Shown: positions 8,893 through 17,990, counted from the stretch's first letter. The stretch: 18,559 nt of DNA from Oehlia diaphana (GCA_003833135.1 QZLH01001786.1:4494-23052); one strand, 5' to 3'. A program made the numbers and translations. The notes: a model not told the origin generated them from the letters alone.

Positions 8893-9732
8893 ATGGTTAA
8901 AAAAAAGAACTAACGGATTTCGAACGTGGAAAGGTTATCGGTTATTATGAAGCTGGTGACACTGAAAGAGCTATTTTAGAAAAAACAGGCTATGGAAAAA
9001 CCACTATCCATAATATAATAACAAAATATCGTAAAACAGGTGCTATTACTGTTGCTCCTCGAAGTGGTCGTCCAAAGAAGCGACTGTAAGGGATAAACGT
9101 CATCTTAAGGCTATTATTAACAAAACCGACGTGAACCTGAAGAAAATTTAAGGGAAATTTTTACTGCATCCACTGGAAATGATGTCAGGAGAAGTACTAT
9201 GCAATGAACATTATATGGCATGGGTTATAATAGCTGTACAGCACTTAGAAAACCCAGTGTTAGTGAACGTAATCGAAAAATACGATTAAATTTGGCTCGT
9301 GAAAGACGTTTATGGACCATAGATGATTGGAAGAAAGTAGTGTGGAGTGATGAATCTCGATTCACCATGTTTCAAAATAATGGAAAAATTCGGGTTTGGC
9401 GTTTTACAGAAGAAACATATGATATTAATTGCCTCGTCCCAACAGTGAAACATGGTAGAGGTGGAGTTATGATGTGGGGGTGTTTTTCATGGTTTGGGTT
9501 GGGTCCCTTGGTGAGGATTGATGGTCGAATTAATAGTCAAAGGTACATAGAAGAGATACTTGGGTATCACGTGATACCATTTTTAGAAAGTTTTGAAGAA
9601 GAAAATGGGGACTATCTGTTCCAGCAAGACAATGCACCAATTCACACTAGTGTAAGGACGCGAAATTTTTATAGAAGAAGTGAAATAAATTTGCTACCAT
9701 GGCCAGGACAAAGTCCTGACCTTAAACATTAG
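8893..9732 (+). pseudogene. Tc1-like transposase, frameshifted and C-terminally truncated
   Basis: A DDE transposase relic. From 8907 one frame gives a helix-turn-helix region (LTDFERGKVIGYYEAGDTER, GKTTIHNIITKYRKTG) ending GRPKK, an AT-hook-like linker. The likely ATG (8893) is out of frame by one base in an A8 run (8899-8906). Further frame changes lie near 9080-9090 and 9115-9127, and a TGA interrupts at 9205. From 9220 a 170-codon open stretch carries the catalytic core: the first Asp in VVWSDESRF and the second in FQQDNAPIH. It ends SPDLKH and a TAG (9730). The expected NPIE-type continuation carrying the third acidic residue is absent, so the protein could not be catalytic. Confidence 0.88.
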
Positions 9733-9743
9733 TCACGTGACTA
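9730..9743. repeat. 14-bp perfect palindrome with CACGTG core
   Basis: TAGTCACGTGACTA, starting at the transposase stop codon, exactly where transposase similarity ends. It may mark the joint of the deletion that removed the transposase C-terminus. Confidence 0.6.
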
Positions 9744-9777
9744 TGCGAAAGTGTTTGATACTAAATTACCGATAATT

Positions 9778-9794
9778 TATTTTCATTATTTTTA
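9778..9794 (+). repeat. left target-site duplication of the SINE-like element
   Basis: TATTTTCATTATTTTTA, 17 bp, repeated exactly at 9978-9994, 200 bp away. Flanking bases differ on both sides (T then A before; T then A after). Confidence 0.8.
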
Positions 9795-9977
9795 TCCCGA
9801 CTCAATCACTGGTAGAAGTGGGGGAGTCTTCTTTTGGTTCTATTACTAGTAGATAGGGTTCGTCGTTTCTTAGTATTCGATGGATGGTTGCGCTTAGCTA
9901 GAACGTTCTTTACATGTATCGAACTATGTTCTTTTATAGTTGCTCTCTGACTTCACATAAAATAAAATAAAATAAAA
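9795..9977 (+). mobile_element. SINE-like retroposon nested in the Tc1-like element
   Basis: A 183-bp segment bounded by a 17-bp direct repeat and ending in (TAAAA)4 (9958-9977), the signature of target-primed reverse transcription. Near its head, TGGTAGAAGTG (9810-9820) fits the Pol III A-box consensus TRGYNNARNNG. At 9857-9865, 36 nt further on, GGTTCGTCG is a partial B-box match with two mismatches. This spacing is normal for tRNA-derived SINEs. There is no coding potential. The body is less AT-rich than its surroundings. Alternative: the 3' end of a truncated LINE with the same tail. Mobilisation would depend on a partner LINE elsewhere. Confidence 0.72.
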
Positions 9978-9994
9978 TATTTTCATTATTTTTA
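9978..9994 (+). repeat. right target-site duplication of the SINE-like element
   Basis: Exact second copy of the 17-bp sequence at 9778-9794, directly following the (TAAAA)4 tail. Its first T may equally belong to the tail, giving a duplication of 16 or 17 bp. Confidence 0.8.
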
Positions 9995-10099
9995 AGTATA
10001 AATAATTGTTCTTTATCCATTAAAGTAATTATAAATAATTTTTTATAGCTTAAAAATATGTTGGTTCATTAAAAAAATCAATTTTTTTAAAATTTACCG

Positions 10100-10128
10100 G
10101 GTGGTCCTAAACTTTTGACGCGGGAGTG
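10100..10128 (-). repeat. right terminal inverted repeat of the Tc1-like element
   Basis: 29 bp ending CGCGGGAGTG, perfect reverse complement of 8704-8732, followed by the TA target site at 10129-10130. Confidence 0.93.
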
Positions 10129-10130
10129 TA

Positions 10131-10844
10131 TAACTTCTGAAAAAATAATCATAGGATAACTATTTCGGAAAGATTGATATCTTGTTTGACGTTTTTAATA
10201 TGATATTGAATTCTAGTCAAACTATTTTAATTTCGTAATAGATGAAGTGCAAATGGGAAATATTAAATATTATACAAAACAATGATAATTTGATGTCATT
10301 TTGCAAAATATTGTATGGTTTTTCATAATGTCGTTAAAAGAAAAAAAGAAATCAAGATCCAACTCATAGGACTTCTATTAATTTTTAATTCGAGTATATT
10401 AAAATTTAAATTACTCAAGTTTAATGAATTTCTACAAATTTTTTATTATTTAATTTCTTAGTAAATTAGGGCTTGCCTTTATAAAGTAAAAGTAACATTA
10501 AATTGTTGTATAATCCTTATATAAATTCATCGTTTAGAAATAAATTGTTTTAATGACGAAGATTCAAATCTATCGTAGCGTAATTGAATTACGCAAGCTT
10601 ATAATTCAAATAAAAAAGTTAATAATAGTTGATAATATTAAATTACATTCTTAAAAAAGAATACCATTTTTTTTTTGATACATTTTAACGTTAATTTTTT
10701 TTTTTTTTGGTAAAAGACTGAAATTTTAAATGAAATATGCGTTAATAATAATAGTTCTTTCTTTACAAATTACAACCATTCTAGCATCTTTTTTAAAACA
10801 ATGGATATGGTTAAACTTAGATCTAACATTATTATACAATAAGC
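10131..10844. other. AT-rich spacer, no gene seen
   Basis: Contains poly-T and poly-A runs (for example near 10668 and 10698) and no recognisable coding sequence. The part after about 10790 may belong to the transposase relic that follows but is too degraded to translate convincingly. Confidence 0.5.
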
Positions 10845-11220
10845 CATCTTCAATCTCTAGATGCCAGAATAATTGCAAGTTTCAAAAATCATTTTAAGAG
10901 AAAATATTTCATCATACGTTGAAACTTGGAAAAGACACTAAAGAAGCTATTAATTGTTCAGCAGATTCGTGGAAAATGTAACTGAAGAAACAATCTTCAA
11001 TTGCTGGAAAAAAACTGGAATTTTGCCTTCTTCAACCAATGAAGATATAACCAATACAAGATAGAACACAGTAATGAATGATGAAATAGAAAATATCAAT
11101 GAAATAATCAAAGAACTAGATGTAATATCTGATTCTTACGCTGTTTTATTAGCAGATGCATTAATTCAGGATGAGATGCGTGAGGATGAAATTGATGAAA
11201 ATGATTCTGAAGAAGTGTAA
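10845..11220 (+). pseudogene. pogo/Tigger-type transposase relic (C-terminal part)
   Basis: The plus-strand translation gives HLQSLDARIIASFKNHFKRK then YFIIR, matching the LQPLDAGIIASFK-type segment that follows the last catalytic position in pogo/Tigger (DDE_1) transposases. After frame changes it continues ADSW, then NVTEETIFNCWKKTGILPSS, the W-K-x-T-G-I-L-P signature typical of these C-termini. From 11074 a 48-aa open stretch (MNDEIENINEIIKELD, ending DENDSEEV and a stop at 11218-11220) is acidic, as transposase tails often are. The N-terminal CENP-B-like DNA-binding half and terminal repeats are not visible. Domesticated CENP-B-like genes share these motifs, but the frameshifts argue for a dead transposon. 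Confidence 0.7.
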
Positions 11221-12049
11221 ATACAAATTTCTTTGGGCGATGTATTTAAATCTATACAAACTTGGCTAAATTTTTTTGAAAAATAAAACATAAAAAACAT
11301 CTTAAAATTACATGATAACAAGCTGAAACGTAAGTTAGTATAATAACTCAATATTTCTAGCTTATAATTTTTAAAATTATCTTTGCAAACTATCTTAAAT
11401 TTTTATTTTTTTTAGGATTTGATCAGCACTAATGATTTATTATGTATCATGACCGAACCATTTAAAATCACAAAAACTGAATACTCATAAAATTTTCTGG
11501 GTTAAAACTTTTTTTTTTTATCATTTGTTTATTTTAATTTTAATTTTCAACTTTTATTATTTATTATTTAGTTTCGTAGTTCTACGGACAAATTTAATTT
11601 TAAACCTCTATAAGTTTACACTTCATAATCAGTACTTTGTATTATATTATAATTTTCACTGCGGATGTGGTAATCATGTAGAGGTCTGACTATATAAAAA
11701 AGCTATTATTGTCTTTTACCGTCATTTCCAATGCGGTTTTTCAAAAAATCAAAAAAAGTGATATTCAAAACTATTTTTGCCACCCTAAGTAAACTTTCAA
11801 AGTAACCAAACATACATCTACTTAATTTCTTCGGAATTATGAAAATTTTCTCTGTCCGCGCAGTAATGACGCTCGATAATTGACAATTAACAAACATTCC
11901 GGACGCGCAAAAATTCGTCGCACATGTAATCAACATTTTGGCATTTTGCATATTATTTCCATATATACCCATATCAATAAGACGCAAAAAAAATAAGTTA
12001 TTTACATTGTCTTTTCCAGTTAAAAAAGAATTTTGATATAATTATAATA
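11221..12049. other. spacer and possible promoter of the exon at 12050
   Basis: AT-rich until about 11640, then less so. TATATAAAAAAGC (about 11691-11703) is TATA-like but about 350 nt from the next ATG. CCGCGCAG (about 11857) and GGACGCGCAA (about 11902) are the only GC-rich words. A 93-codon minus-strand frame at 11706-11987 has no recognisable family and is not called. Confidence 0.4.
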
Positions 12050-12122
12050 ATGGCCAATACTGAAGAATTTGGAGGAAATAGTACCGAAGAATTTGAAGGA
12101 AGTAGCACCAAGGAACCCAAAG
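12050..12122 (+). CDS. putative first exon of an unidentified gene
   Basis: ATG at 12050 opens 24 codons, MANTEEFGGNSTEEFEGSST then KEPK, followed by a good donor G|GTAAAT at 12123. The peptide contains a near-duplicated unit (EEFGGNST/EEFEGSST) and is rich in Glu, Ser and Thr, quite unlike random translation of this AT-rich DNA. An acceptor TATCACAG at about 12452 could join it to a short second segment, but nothing recognisable follows. It may be the surviving 5' exon of a decayed gene. Function unknown. Confidence 0.35.
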
Positions 12123-12697
12123 GTAAATATAATATATTAAACAAGCTGATATATTAAACTTACATTTTCTATTTTTATACCTTATAATATACACATATAA
12201 ACTAACTATATTATATAACAATTATATATTAAATAATAACTTAGCTCGTAAGTTAAATAGGTTATCTTATAATTGAATAATAATGAGAATACTTATTTTT
12301 GTTTTATTTCATATTACCAAATAAATCATTTAATGATTAATAATACTTTAGTTTATAAGCTATCAGTTATTTAAATCTTTAGCGTTTTATTTTATTTCAT
12401 ATAATATTCAAATAACTAAATTCTTTGTTTAATCAACTATTTAATATCACAGATGATAAGTTACAATATTTGAAAACTATATTTATTTGTTTAATTTTTC
12501 GTATAACTCAACTAATTATATTTATCATAAATAATTAGATTGTAAGTGATATACTGTATTTAATTTACAGTATATACTCTTATGAATTTGTCAAATAAAC
12601 AAATTTTCTTTTTAACTAGAAAATAAATAAACGCGACTTAAAATAAATTCGGTTACCTTCTCTAAAAAAAGAGAAAAGGAAAATTAAAAAATTTCAA
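12123..12697. other. AT-rich stretch after the putative exon
   Basis: No convincing coding continuation. A hairpin with perfect 9-bp arms, TATACTGTA (12550-12558) and TACAGTATA (12566-12574), has a 7-nt loop. The rest is low-complexity. Confidence 0.5.
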
Positions 12698-12826
12698 GTC
12701 TTCGATAAAAATGGCCACTCGGTAAAATATCCATTCGGAAAATGGCATATCGGCGAAACGGCACTTCGGTGAAACATCCCTTCGGCGAATGGGTTTCGGT
12801 GAACTGTGATTTCGGTGAAAAGTCGG
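12698..12826 (+). repeat. degenerate tandem array, about 16-bp period, TTCGGYGAA core
   Basis: The TCG-core recurs at 12702, 12719, 12735, 12750, 12766, 12782, 12796 and 12812, so spacing is 14-17 bp over eight units. The best units are ATCGGCGAAAC, CTTCGGTGAAAC, CTTCGGCGAATG and TTTCGGTGAAAAG. The core is close to self-complementary (TTCG-CGAA), so each unit can fold. It is not a CRISPR: there are no unique spacers of constant length. The array is markedly richer in GC than its surroundings and directly abuts the RpiB-cupin relic. Confidence 0.8.
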
Positions 12827-12835
12827 ATAACTTGA

Positions 12836-13085
12836 TAGAGACCTATGGAGTCTCTTTAACCGAATAGTTGGAAGATTTAAATTAACGAATTAATAAAAAT
12901 CCTTTTTTTTTTTAGCATTACATCATCATACACATGGTCATGTCGTTTTGTTCTTCGTGGACATACATTGGATATATATTCACATTCGCTACTCAAATTC
13001 ATCAAATATTTTATTATGAAATTGCTTGAATATTCTGATATGATGTGGAATAGACCCGAATAGTAAGGATAAAAAATAATTCACC
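12836..13085 (+). pseudogene. decayed duplicate of the 3' end of the RpiB-cupin gene
   Basis: Colinear with the coding strand of the gene at 7214-8454, in opposite orientation. It has CTATGGA from the end of exon 3; AAATTAACGAATT and a T-tract plus AG (to 12915) from intron 3; then from 12916 CATCATCATACACATGGTCA (cupin HHHTHGH), GCTACTCAAATTCATCAA (ATQIHQ), ATTTTATTATGAA (FYHE), TTGAATATT (EY) and GATATGATGTGG (DMMW). The donor site is deleted, one base is lost after GGTCATG, and an internal block of about 24 bp is missing, so no cupin can be made. Exons 1, 2 and most of 3 are absent; the TTCGG array occupies the upstream side. Because the intron is retained, the copy arose from DNA, not mRNA. 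Confidence 0.88.
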
Positions 13086-16000
13086 GAAATTATTATTTGA
13101 AGAATCCTAAAGTATATAAATTTTTTTATGTTGCTAATAAATTGTATTTTTTAATTATTAATATTTTAAGCAACATTAAACAAAAGTTGTACCACACGAT
13201 GTAATTTAATTTTGAAAATAATGTACATTATAAACGTAACATTTAAAGCCAAAAATTCTTTAGTAATTGGTATTGCTTTGATACTTTAATTCTAATATAT
13301 GAATGATACAACCTTGAAAATTCAAGAAATGAACATTCAAATCAATAAGTATTTAAATAATTTTTGGACTGTTTAGAAGCGAAATATAAATTTTTTACAA
13401 GAATATAAAAATAATTTTTACTATTATTATTTGTTTTAACGGACATTATAAATTTAACGTGGAACATAAATGATTTAAATACTTTATCAAAAATCAAAAT
13501 GATGAATTATTATATAATTATTTCTAAATTATGGTTTTTCAAATATATTTGACAAATATTCATTAGTTCTCTATTTTAAAAGTGATTTGATCAATCATTT
13601 CCATTTTTCGTTAATCCTGGATGGGTCGATTCATGTGATCCTTTCGAAATAATCAGGTTAGATCGTTTTTTATTTTAATTCTTTTTTTTATAACCGACAG
13701 TTTTAATAAGGATTTTTTTTTAACAATCTATATAACAAAAAATTTGTCTGACGTTTAGAATAGTCTCCATATTGTTGATTTGGATTGTGTCACTTGTATG
13801 GCGTGAGAATGATATAATATTTATACTGTATGTTCTTGAGAAAGTAAAATTTTATCATATTATTATGTATGTCGGAAATCTATTGGTTTCGGGTCATGTG
13901 CACCAATTAAAAACCGCAGCAGATCGCTAAAGTATACTTTATCGTTATTTATTAATATATTTTTTCAGTTCTTATAAATCAGGAAATTTATTAAATACCT
14001 TTTTTCTTATAACTGGAGAATTTATTTATTATTTGGTACCTTTTTTTCGGTTCTTATAAACCTGAAATTTATTCATTGTAATTGGGTTTTTTTTTTCAAA
14101 ACCGAAAAAAAATTGATTCTAATTTTTATTTTTTTCTTTATATATTTTATTTTTCAGTTCTTTTAAATTAAATTTTTTTTTACTTATTAATTAATAATTT
14201 ATTATTCGTTTTTTATTGTATTTATTTTAATATTTACAACTAACACTAATAAAAAGACAAAAATTTTGTTCAGATATTAAATAAATAAATATTCTTTTCA
14301 CTCTTCTTGTATTTAAAAAATTACTCATTCTTAAATGAGATTTTTTAATTCGCTCAAAATCTTTTTACACACAGTTGACAAATTTTTTTTAAGAGAAAAA
14401 ATATGGTTAAAGGATGAAATAATTGACAAACCGATATAATAAAAAAGTTAAACATATAGTCTTTATCACATAAAAATACAAGTTACCTTTAAGAAATAAT
14501 GTATCTTTCTATTAAAAAACATTTAATAAGAACTATAAAACTTCGATTTCACGAAAAAGATAGAAAAATACAAGCAGTGATCGATTAAAGAATGAAATAC
14601 GGAAAAATTTGAAGATGATATAACAAAGAAATAGCAATTTTGATAAACTGACGAAACCGACGCATAAAATTTTTGGTAGATTTCCTGCACACATAATTGG
14701 TAATATCTGCATAATTTATCATAAAGGTTAAATTTTAGATTTCTGCGCTGCAAAATAAAATTTCAATTATATTTAACCCCTTGGAAAAATCATTTCCCAT
14801 TCATAATATTAGTATATGATTTAAATTACGATTTAGCAACCCTAGATTTCGGACACTGAATTTTGGTAAAATCGCAATTTTTTTTTTATTTGATAATAAA
14901 AAGGCAATAGTATTTTATCAGTTATATAATTAATTAAATAATTTAAAATTATAATTACAATTTCTAATAAAAAAGAATGCAAAAGTTTTTTATTCCAAGT
15001 TTAATTTATTATTCTCAATATATTGTATTATTATTAACTCTTGCCACGTTTTTGGCATCGTTCTTTTATTTTCTAGTGCATGATTCTCGAATAGTGACTT
15101 ATTTAATTCATTTATTTTATTTCATTTTTTCATTTCGTTTCATTTCATTACATTCCATTTTATTTTATTTTTTTGATGCCATGTATTAAATTATTAAAAT
15201 TTCTTTTTCCCTTTTTTATTAACAAACTTGCAAAATATGAATCTTACCTTCAAGATCCCTATTAACTTAAATTAATAATTATAGTTGGCAAAGGATAAAA
15301 TATTAATAGAGAAATTAAACTACATTTAACAATTATAGTTTCTCGATCAAATTATTTAAAATATATTATATATAAGATGAAAAAAGAAAGTAAATGGAAT
15401 TATATTTTTAAAAACCTAAAATTCCACCTTTGAAGTTCTTATAAAATATTTTATTTCTATCATATTAAGATTTTTATTATTAATTATTATTTGTTTAATA
15501 CAACATGCGAAAAAAATCAGCCGTACAATACATATTTATTTAGCTAAACGTATTTTTGTAACACCCACCGCACACCCCAAGAAATTTAATTGATGTAGTA
15601 AACACAATTAATTAAGATATTTCAAATAATAATATTGTTGAAGTGTTACTTGTTTCATTTGTAATATAAAAATTGAATTAATTTTTATACATTTACATCA
15701 ACTAGTTTTAACTTTTATATCAGGATCGGAAATTATATACAACGAAATCAACAAAATTTATTATATCAAAAATATAAAATAATCAAGTTAATCAAGTAAA
15801 TAATTTAAAAATACATTAAAATTTAAATTATTTAGCGTAATTCTTACTAATTATAAAAAAATTCATTTGGAAATGCAAATTTAAATAAATAAATAAATTA
15901 ATTAAAATAAAATACTAATACACTGATGAAAATAAACGTTAAACGGAATTTTGAATTGTAATCGTAAAAAAAAAAAAAAAATGTTTTTGAAAGTCAAGAA

Positions 16001-16254
16001 TATTATATTATAAATATCTAATGTCGGCAACGTCAACTAAAGTTTAGTTGTTAATTACCTTTAAATAATGATTTTGTTCAACCTGTTTTCTGTCTGAACC
16101 TTAAAAAATAATATTAAATCATAGAAAATCAATAGATTGATCTTAATTAGTATTTAATTGAGAAATAATAAATTGTAAACTTTTCATTTAATTAATTCAA
16201 AATTTTATTAGTACCTTTAAAAAATTGTTTCACATTATGAAATTATCATTAATA
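13086..16254. other. long AT-rich region without recognisable genes
   Basis: About 3.2 kb with no family recognised on either strand. A diverged repeat phrase (TTTTTCAGTTCTTATAAATC at about 13964, TTTTTTCGGTTCTTATAAAC at about 14042, TTTTTCAGTTCTTTTAAAT at about 14151) recurs in one orientation. A T-rich (ATTTC/ATTTT)n tract lies at about 15105-15175. CAACTAAA-G-TTTAGTTG (16034-16050) is a small perfect inverted repeat. Short reading frames at 14523-14753 (minus) and 14977-15189 (plus) are low-complexity and not called. Confidence 0.55.
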
Positions 16255-17206
16255 CCTGAAAATTTCGTGCTTATTATATTATCATTAATCAACAGTTTTT
16301 TTGGTTCAAGAAGGTTCTTAAAATAGAGCAATCTACAGTACTCGCTTCCGAATGTGTTTTGTATGATAATCCTAAAATAGTTGAGGGTACGATGTTATTT
16401 AATGAATTGTTTTTCTGTTTCTTTAATTTTGTGGTTGCAAATTCTGCTGGTTCATATCTCCTTTTGTTTATAGCATCTTTAAATCTTTAACTTCTCTTGC
16501 TATCGGTCGATTTAGTGGACTTGTATCTAAATATCTCTTAATTAATTGAGTTGCTTTAATATTGAACCCTTGGCATATTCTTATTACTAAATTTTAATCA
16601 TGGCTTAAATCATAGTATGAGGGTAGTCCAGAAATTACTTCATACATAATTATATCAAAACTATAATTATCAGCAGCCTTTATAATATTAACCTCTTAAA
16701 ATTTTAGGAGCTATATAAGGTAAAACACAACATGTTCTTTTCTGATTCAATATAATTTGCGTGTTTACATAATCCCATATCAGTTATAGCATTATCATAT
16801 TTAAGCTTTAATATATTTCCAATATCATGTAAATCTCAATGAATTAATTCCTTTCATGAATTACGTTCCAATTATAATATCATAATATAATCGATCTTTT
16901 TATTCCAATTTTAATTTGCTATATTCTTTATCTAAATAATTTCGTAAACTTCCATTTTCCGCATAATTTAAAACTATCATATAATTTTTTGTTTCCGAAT
17001 CCTGGGTTATTCCATAAAATCCAATAATAAAAGCATTGGTTATTTTATTATGTAATGTAACCTATACTAAATAAAACAAAAATAATATTCTAGCAAGATT
17101 ATCTTAATTATGAAAACATCAGAATAATTAATAATTAACTCAACTCATACCTCATGCATAAATTCCAAAGTACTATTTTTTGAATTATCTAAACTTTCCA
17201 GAGCTA
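16255..17206 (-). pseudogene. protein kinase pseudogene with one intron (K3)
   Basis: On the minus strand, exon VALESLDNSKNSTLEFMHE (17206-17151), an 89-nt intron (17150-17062, GTATGAG...TATAG), then VTLHNKITNAFIIGFYGITQ and NYAENGSLRNYLDKEYSKLN, kinase beta4 to alphaE sequence of the expanded Glomeromycotina family. The catalytic loop reads LIH-stop-DLHDIGNILKLKY: the HRD arginine is TGA and one residue is extra before GN. The DFG-like site is ITDMGLCKHAN. After stops and frame changes come FDIIMYEVISGLPSYY, DTSPLNRP and LGLSYKTHSEA, so the copy runs to the family C-terminus. The VAIK-type lysine is Glu (VALES). Upstream N-lobe sequence stops abruptly at about 17206. Clearly dead, but colinear with the family. 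Confidence 0.85.
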
Positions 17207-17943
17207 CGAACATTTTTTATTATATCTAATCCAACAACTTTTCTCAAATAAGTGCTATGGTGTAGTAGTACAACGGAATACAACGCAGCATATGTTGCGT
17301 AGATATTACAATTTATCTTCCACATCAAAAAAAGCTCAGACACGTGATTCAGTGTACTCGTGATTTGGTATATGACGCAGTTTTGATTGTTCAACTAGCG
17401 TATTATTTTTTTTTTTTTTTTTGAATTTTTGAATTTTTTTGCGTAATAAAAAATATAATGTTTGGTCGTACCTTTTTTATAAAAAAAAATTAGAATTTAT
17501 TAAGTACTAATTCTGTGACATGTAAAATCATTGTGTTTATAAACAAATTTGCAATTTTTTTTTTTATTATTTTTGTAATATAACAGAAACAATATAAAGT
17601 ATGACAATGATACTGTATAGGGTTATGATGTAGTAGGACACGCATGTGACTTGTTTAACTTTAAGCCATGATTTCTTATTAGTCACCAGTGGATTATTTT
17701 TTGTATAATTAATTCGAATGTTATAATCGCTTGATTTGAAGCACCAACTATTAATAATTTGTTTAAAAATCAACTTTAGAAGATTCATTTGATATAAATC
17801 AAGTTATAACAGAAATACTCATTAATTTATTCACTTATATTGCAATAATAAACATACAAATCTTGTGCGTAAATTTCAAATTACGTAATCCTCTCTTTTT
17901 ACGGTTTGTTTCGTTATTTTTGTTAACTGGGAAGTTCTTTGGT

Positions 17944-17990
17944 TCACGTGATTCACGTGATTTAGAAATTCAATAACGTGATTACGTGAT
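17944..17990 (+). promoter_or_regulatory. cluster of four CGTGAT motifs (two full CACGTGAT)
   Basis: TCACGTGAT occurs twice in tandem (17944-17961), followed 14 nt later by ACGTGATTACGTGAT (17976-17990). CACGTG is the palindromic E-box/G-box bound by many bHLH and bZIP factors. The cluster lies about 250 nt upstream of the kinase ATG at 18243, so it could be a promoter element; that is inference. A related pair, CACGTGATTC and CTCGTGATTT, occurs at 17341-17368. Confidence 0.5.

Larger units (their letters stand above)
8704..10128 (+). mobile_element. Tc1-like DNA transposon, complete ends, inactive
   Basis: A 1425-bp element with perfect 29-bp terminal inverted repeats (8704-8732 and 10100-10128, outer 20 bases CACTCCCGCGTCAAAAGTTT), flanked by TA on both sides (8702-8703 and 10129-10130). 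TA duplication and a DDE transposase with a paired-type HTH are hallmarks of the Tc1/mariner superfamily. It holds a broken transposase (8893-9732) in plus orientation and, in its 3' part, a nested SINE-like insertion (9795-9977). Perfect ends alongside a badly broken gene suggest it moved with transposase supplied by another copy, or that it is young and was disabled in one step. Confidence 0.92.

Noticed and set aside
9856..9868. a stand-alone tRNA gene at GGGTTCGTCG
   Set aside because: No acceptor-stem pairing and two B-box mismatches; better explained as part of the SINE-like element.
11706..11987. 93-codon minus-strand reading frame
   Set aside because: No recognisable family, no repeat or motif, and it overlaps what looks like the upstream region of the exon at 12050; frames of this length occur by chance.
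12698..12826. CRISPR-like array
   Set aside because: Repeat period of about 16 bp with no unique spacers, in a eukaryotic context; it is a degenerate tandem repeat.
14523..14753. 76-codon minus-strand frame
   Set aside because: Rich in Ser, Phe and Tyr as expected from antisense of A-rich DNA; no similarity seen.
14977..15189. 70-codon plus-strand frame, Phe/Leu/Ile-rich
   Set aside because: Hydrophobic composition comes from a T-rich simple-sequence tract; no start context or family evidence.
17258..17268. Pol III A-box-like word TGGTGTAGTAG, possible tRNA or SINE
   Set aside because: No B-box or T-arm sequence at the required distance and no cloverleaf; no poly-A tail or target duplication.
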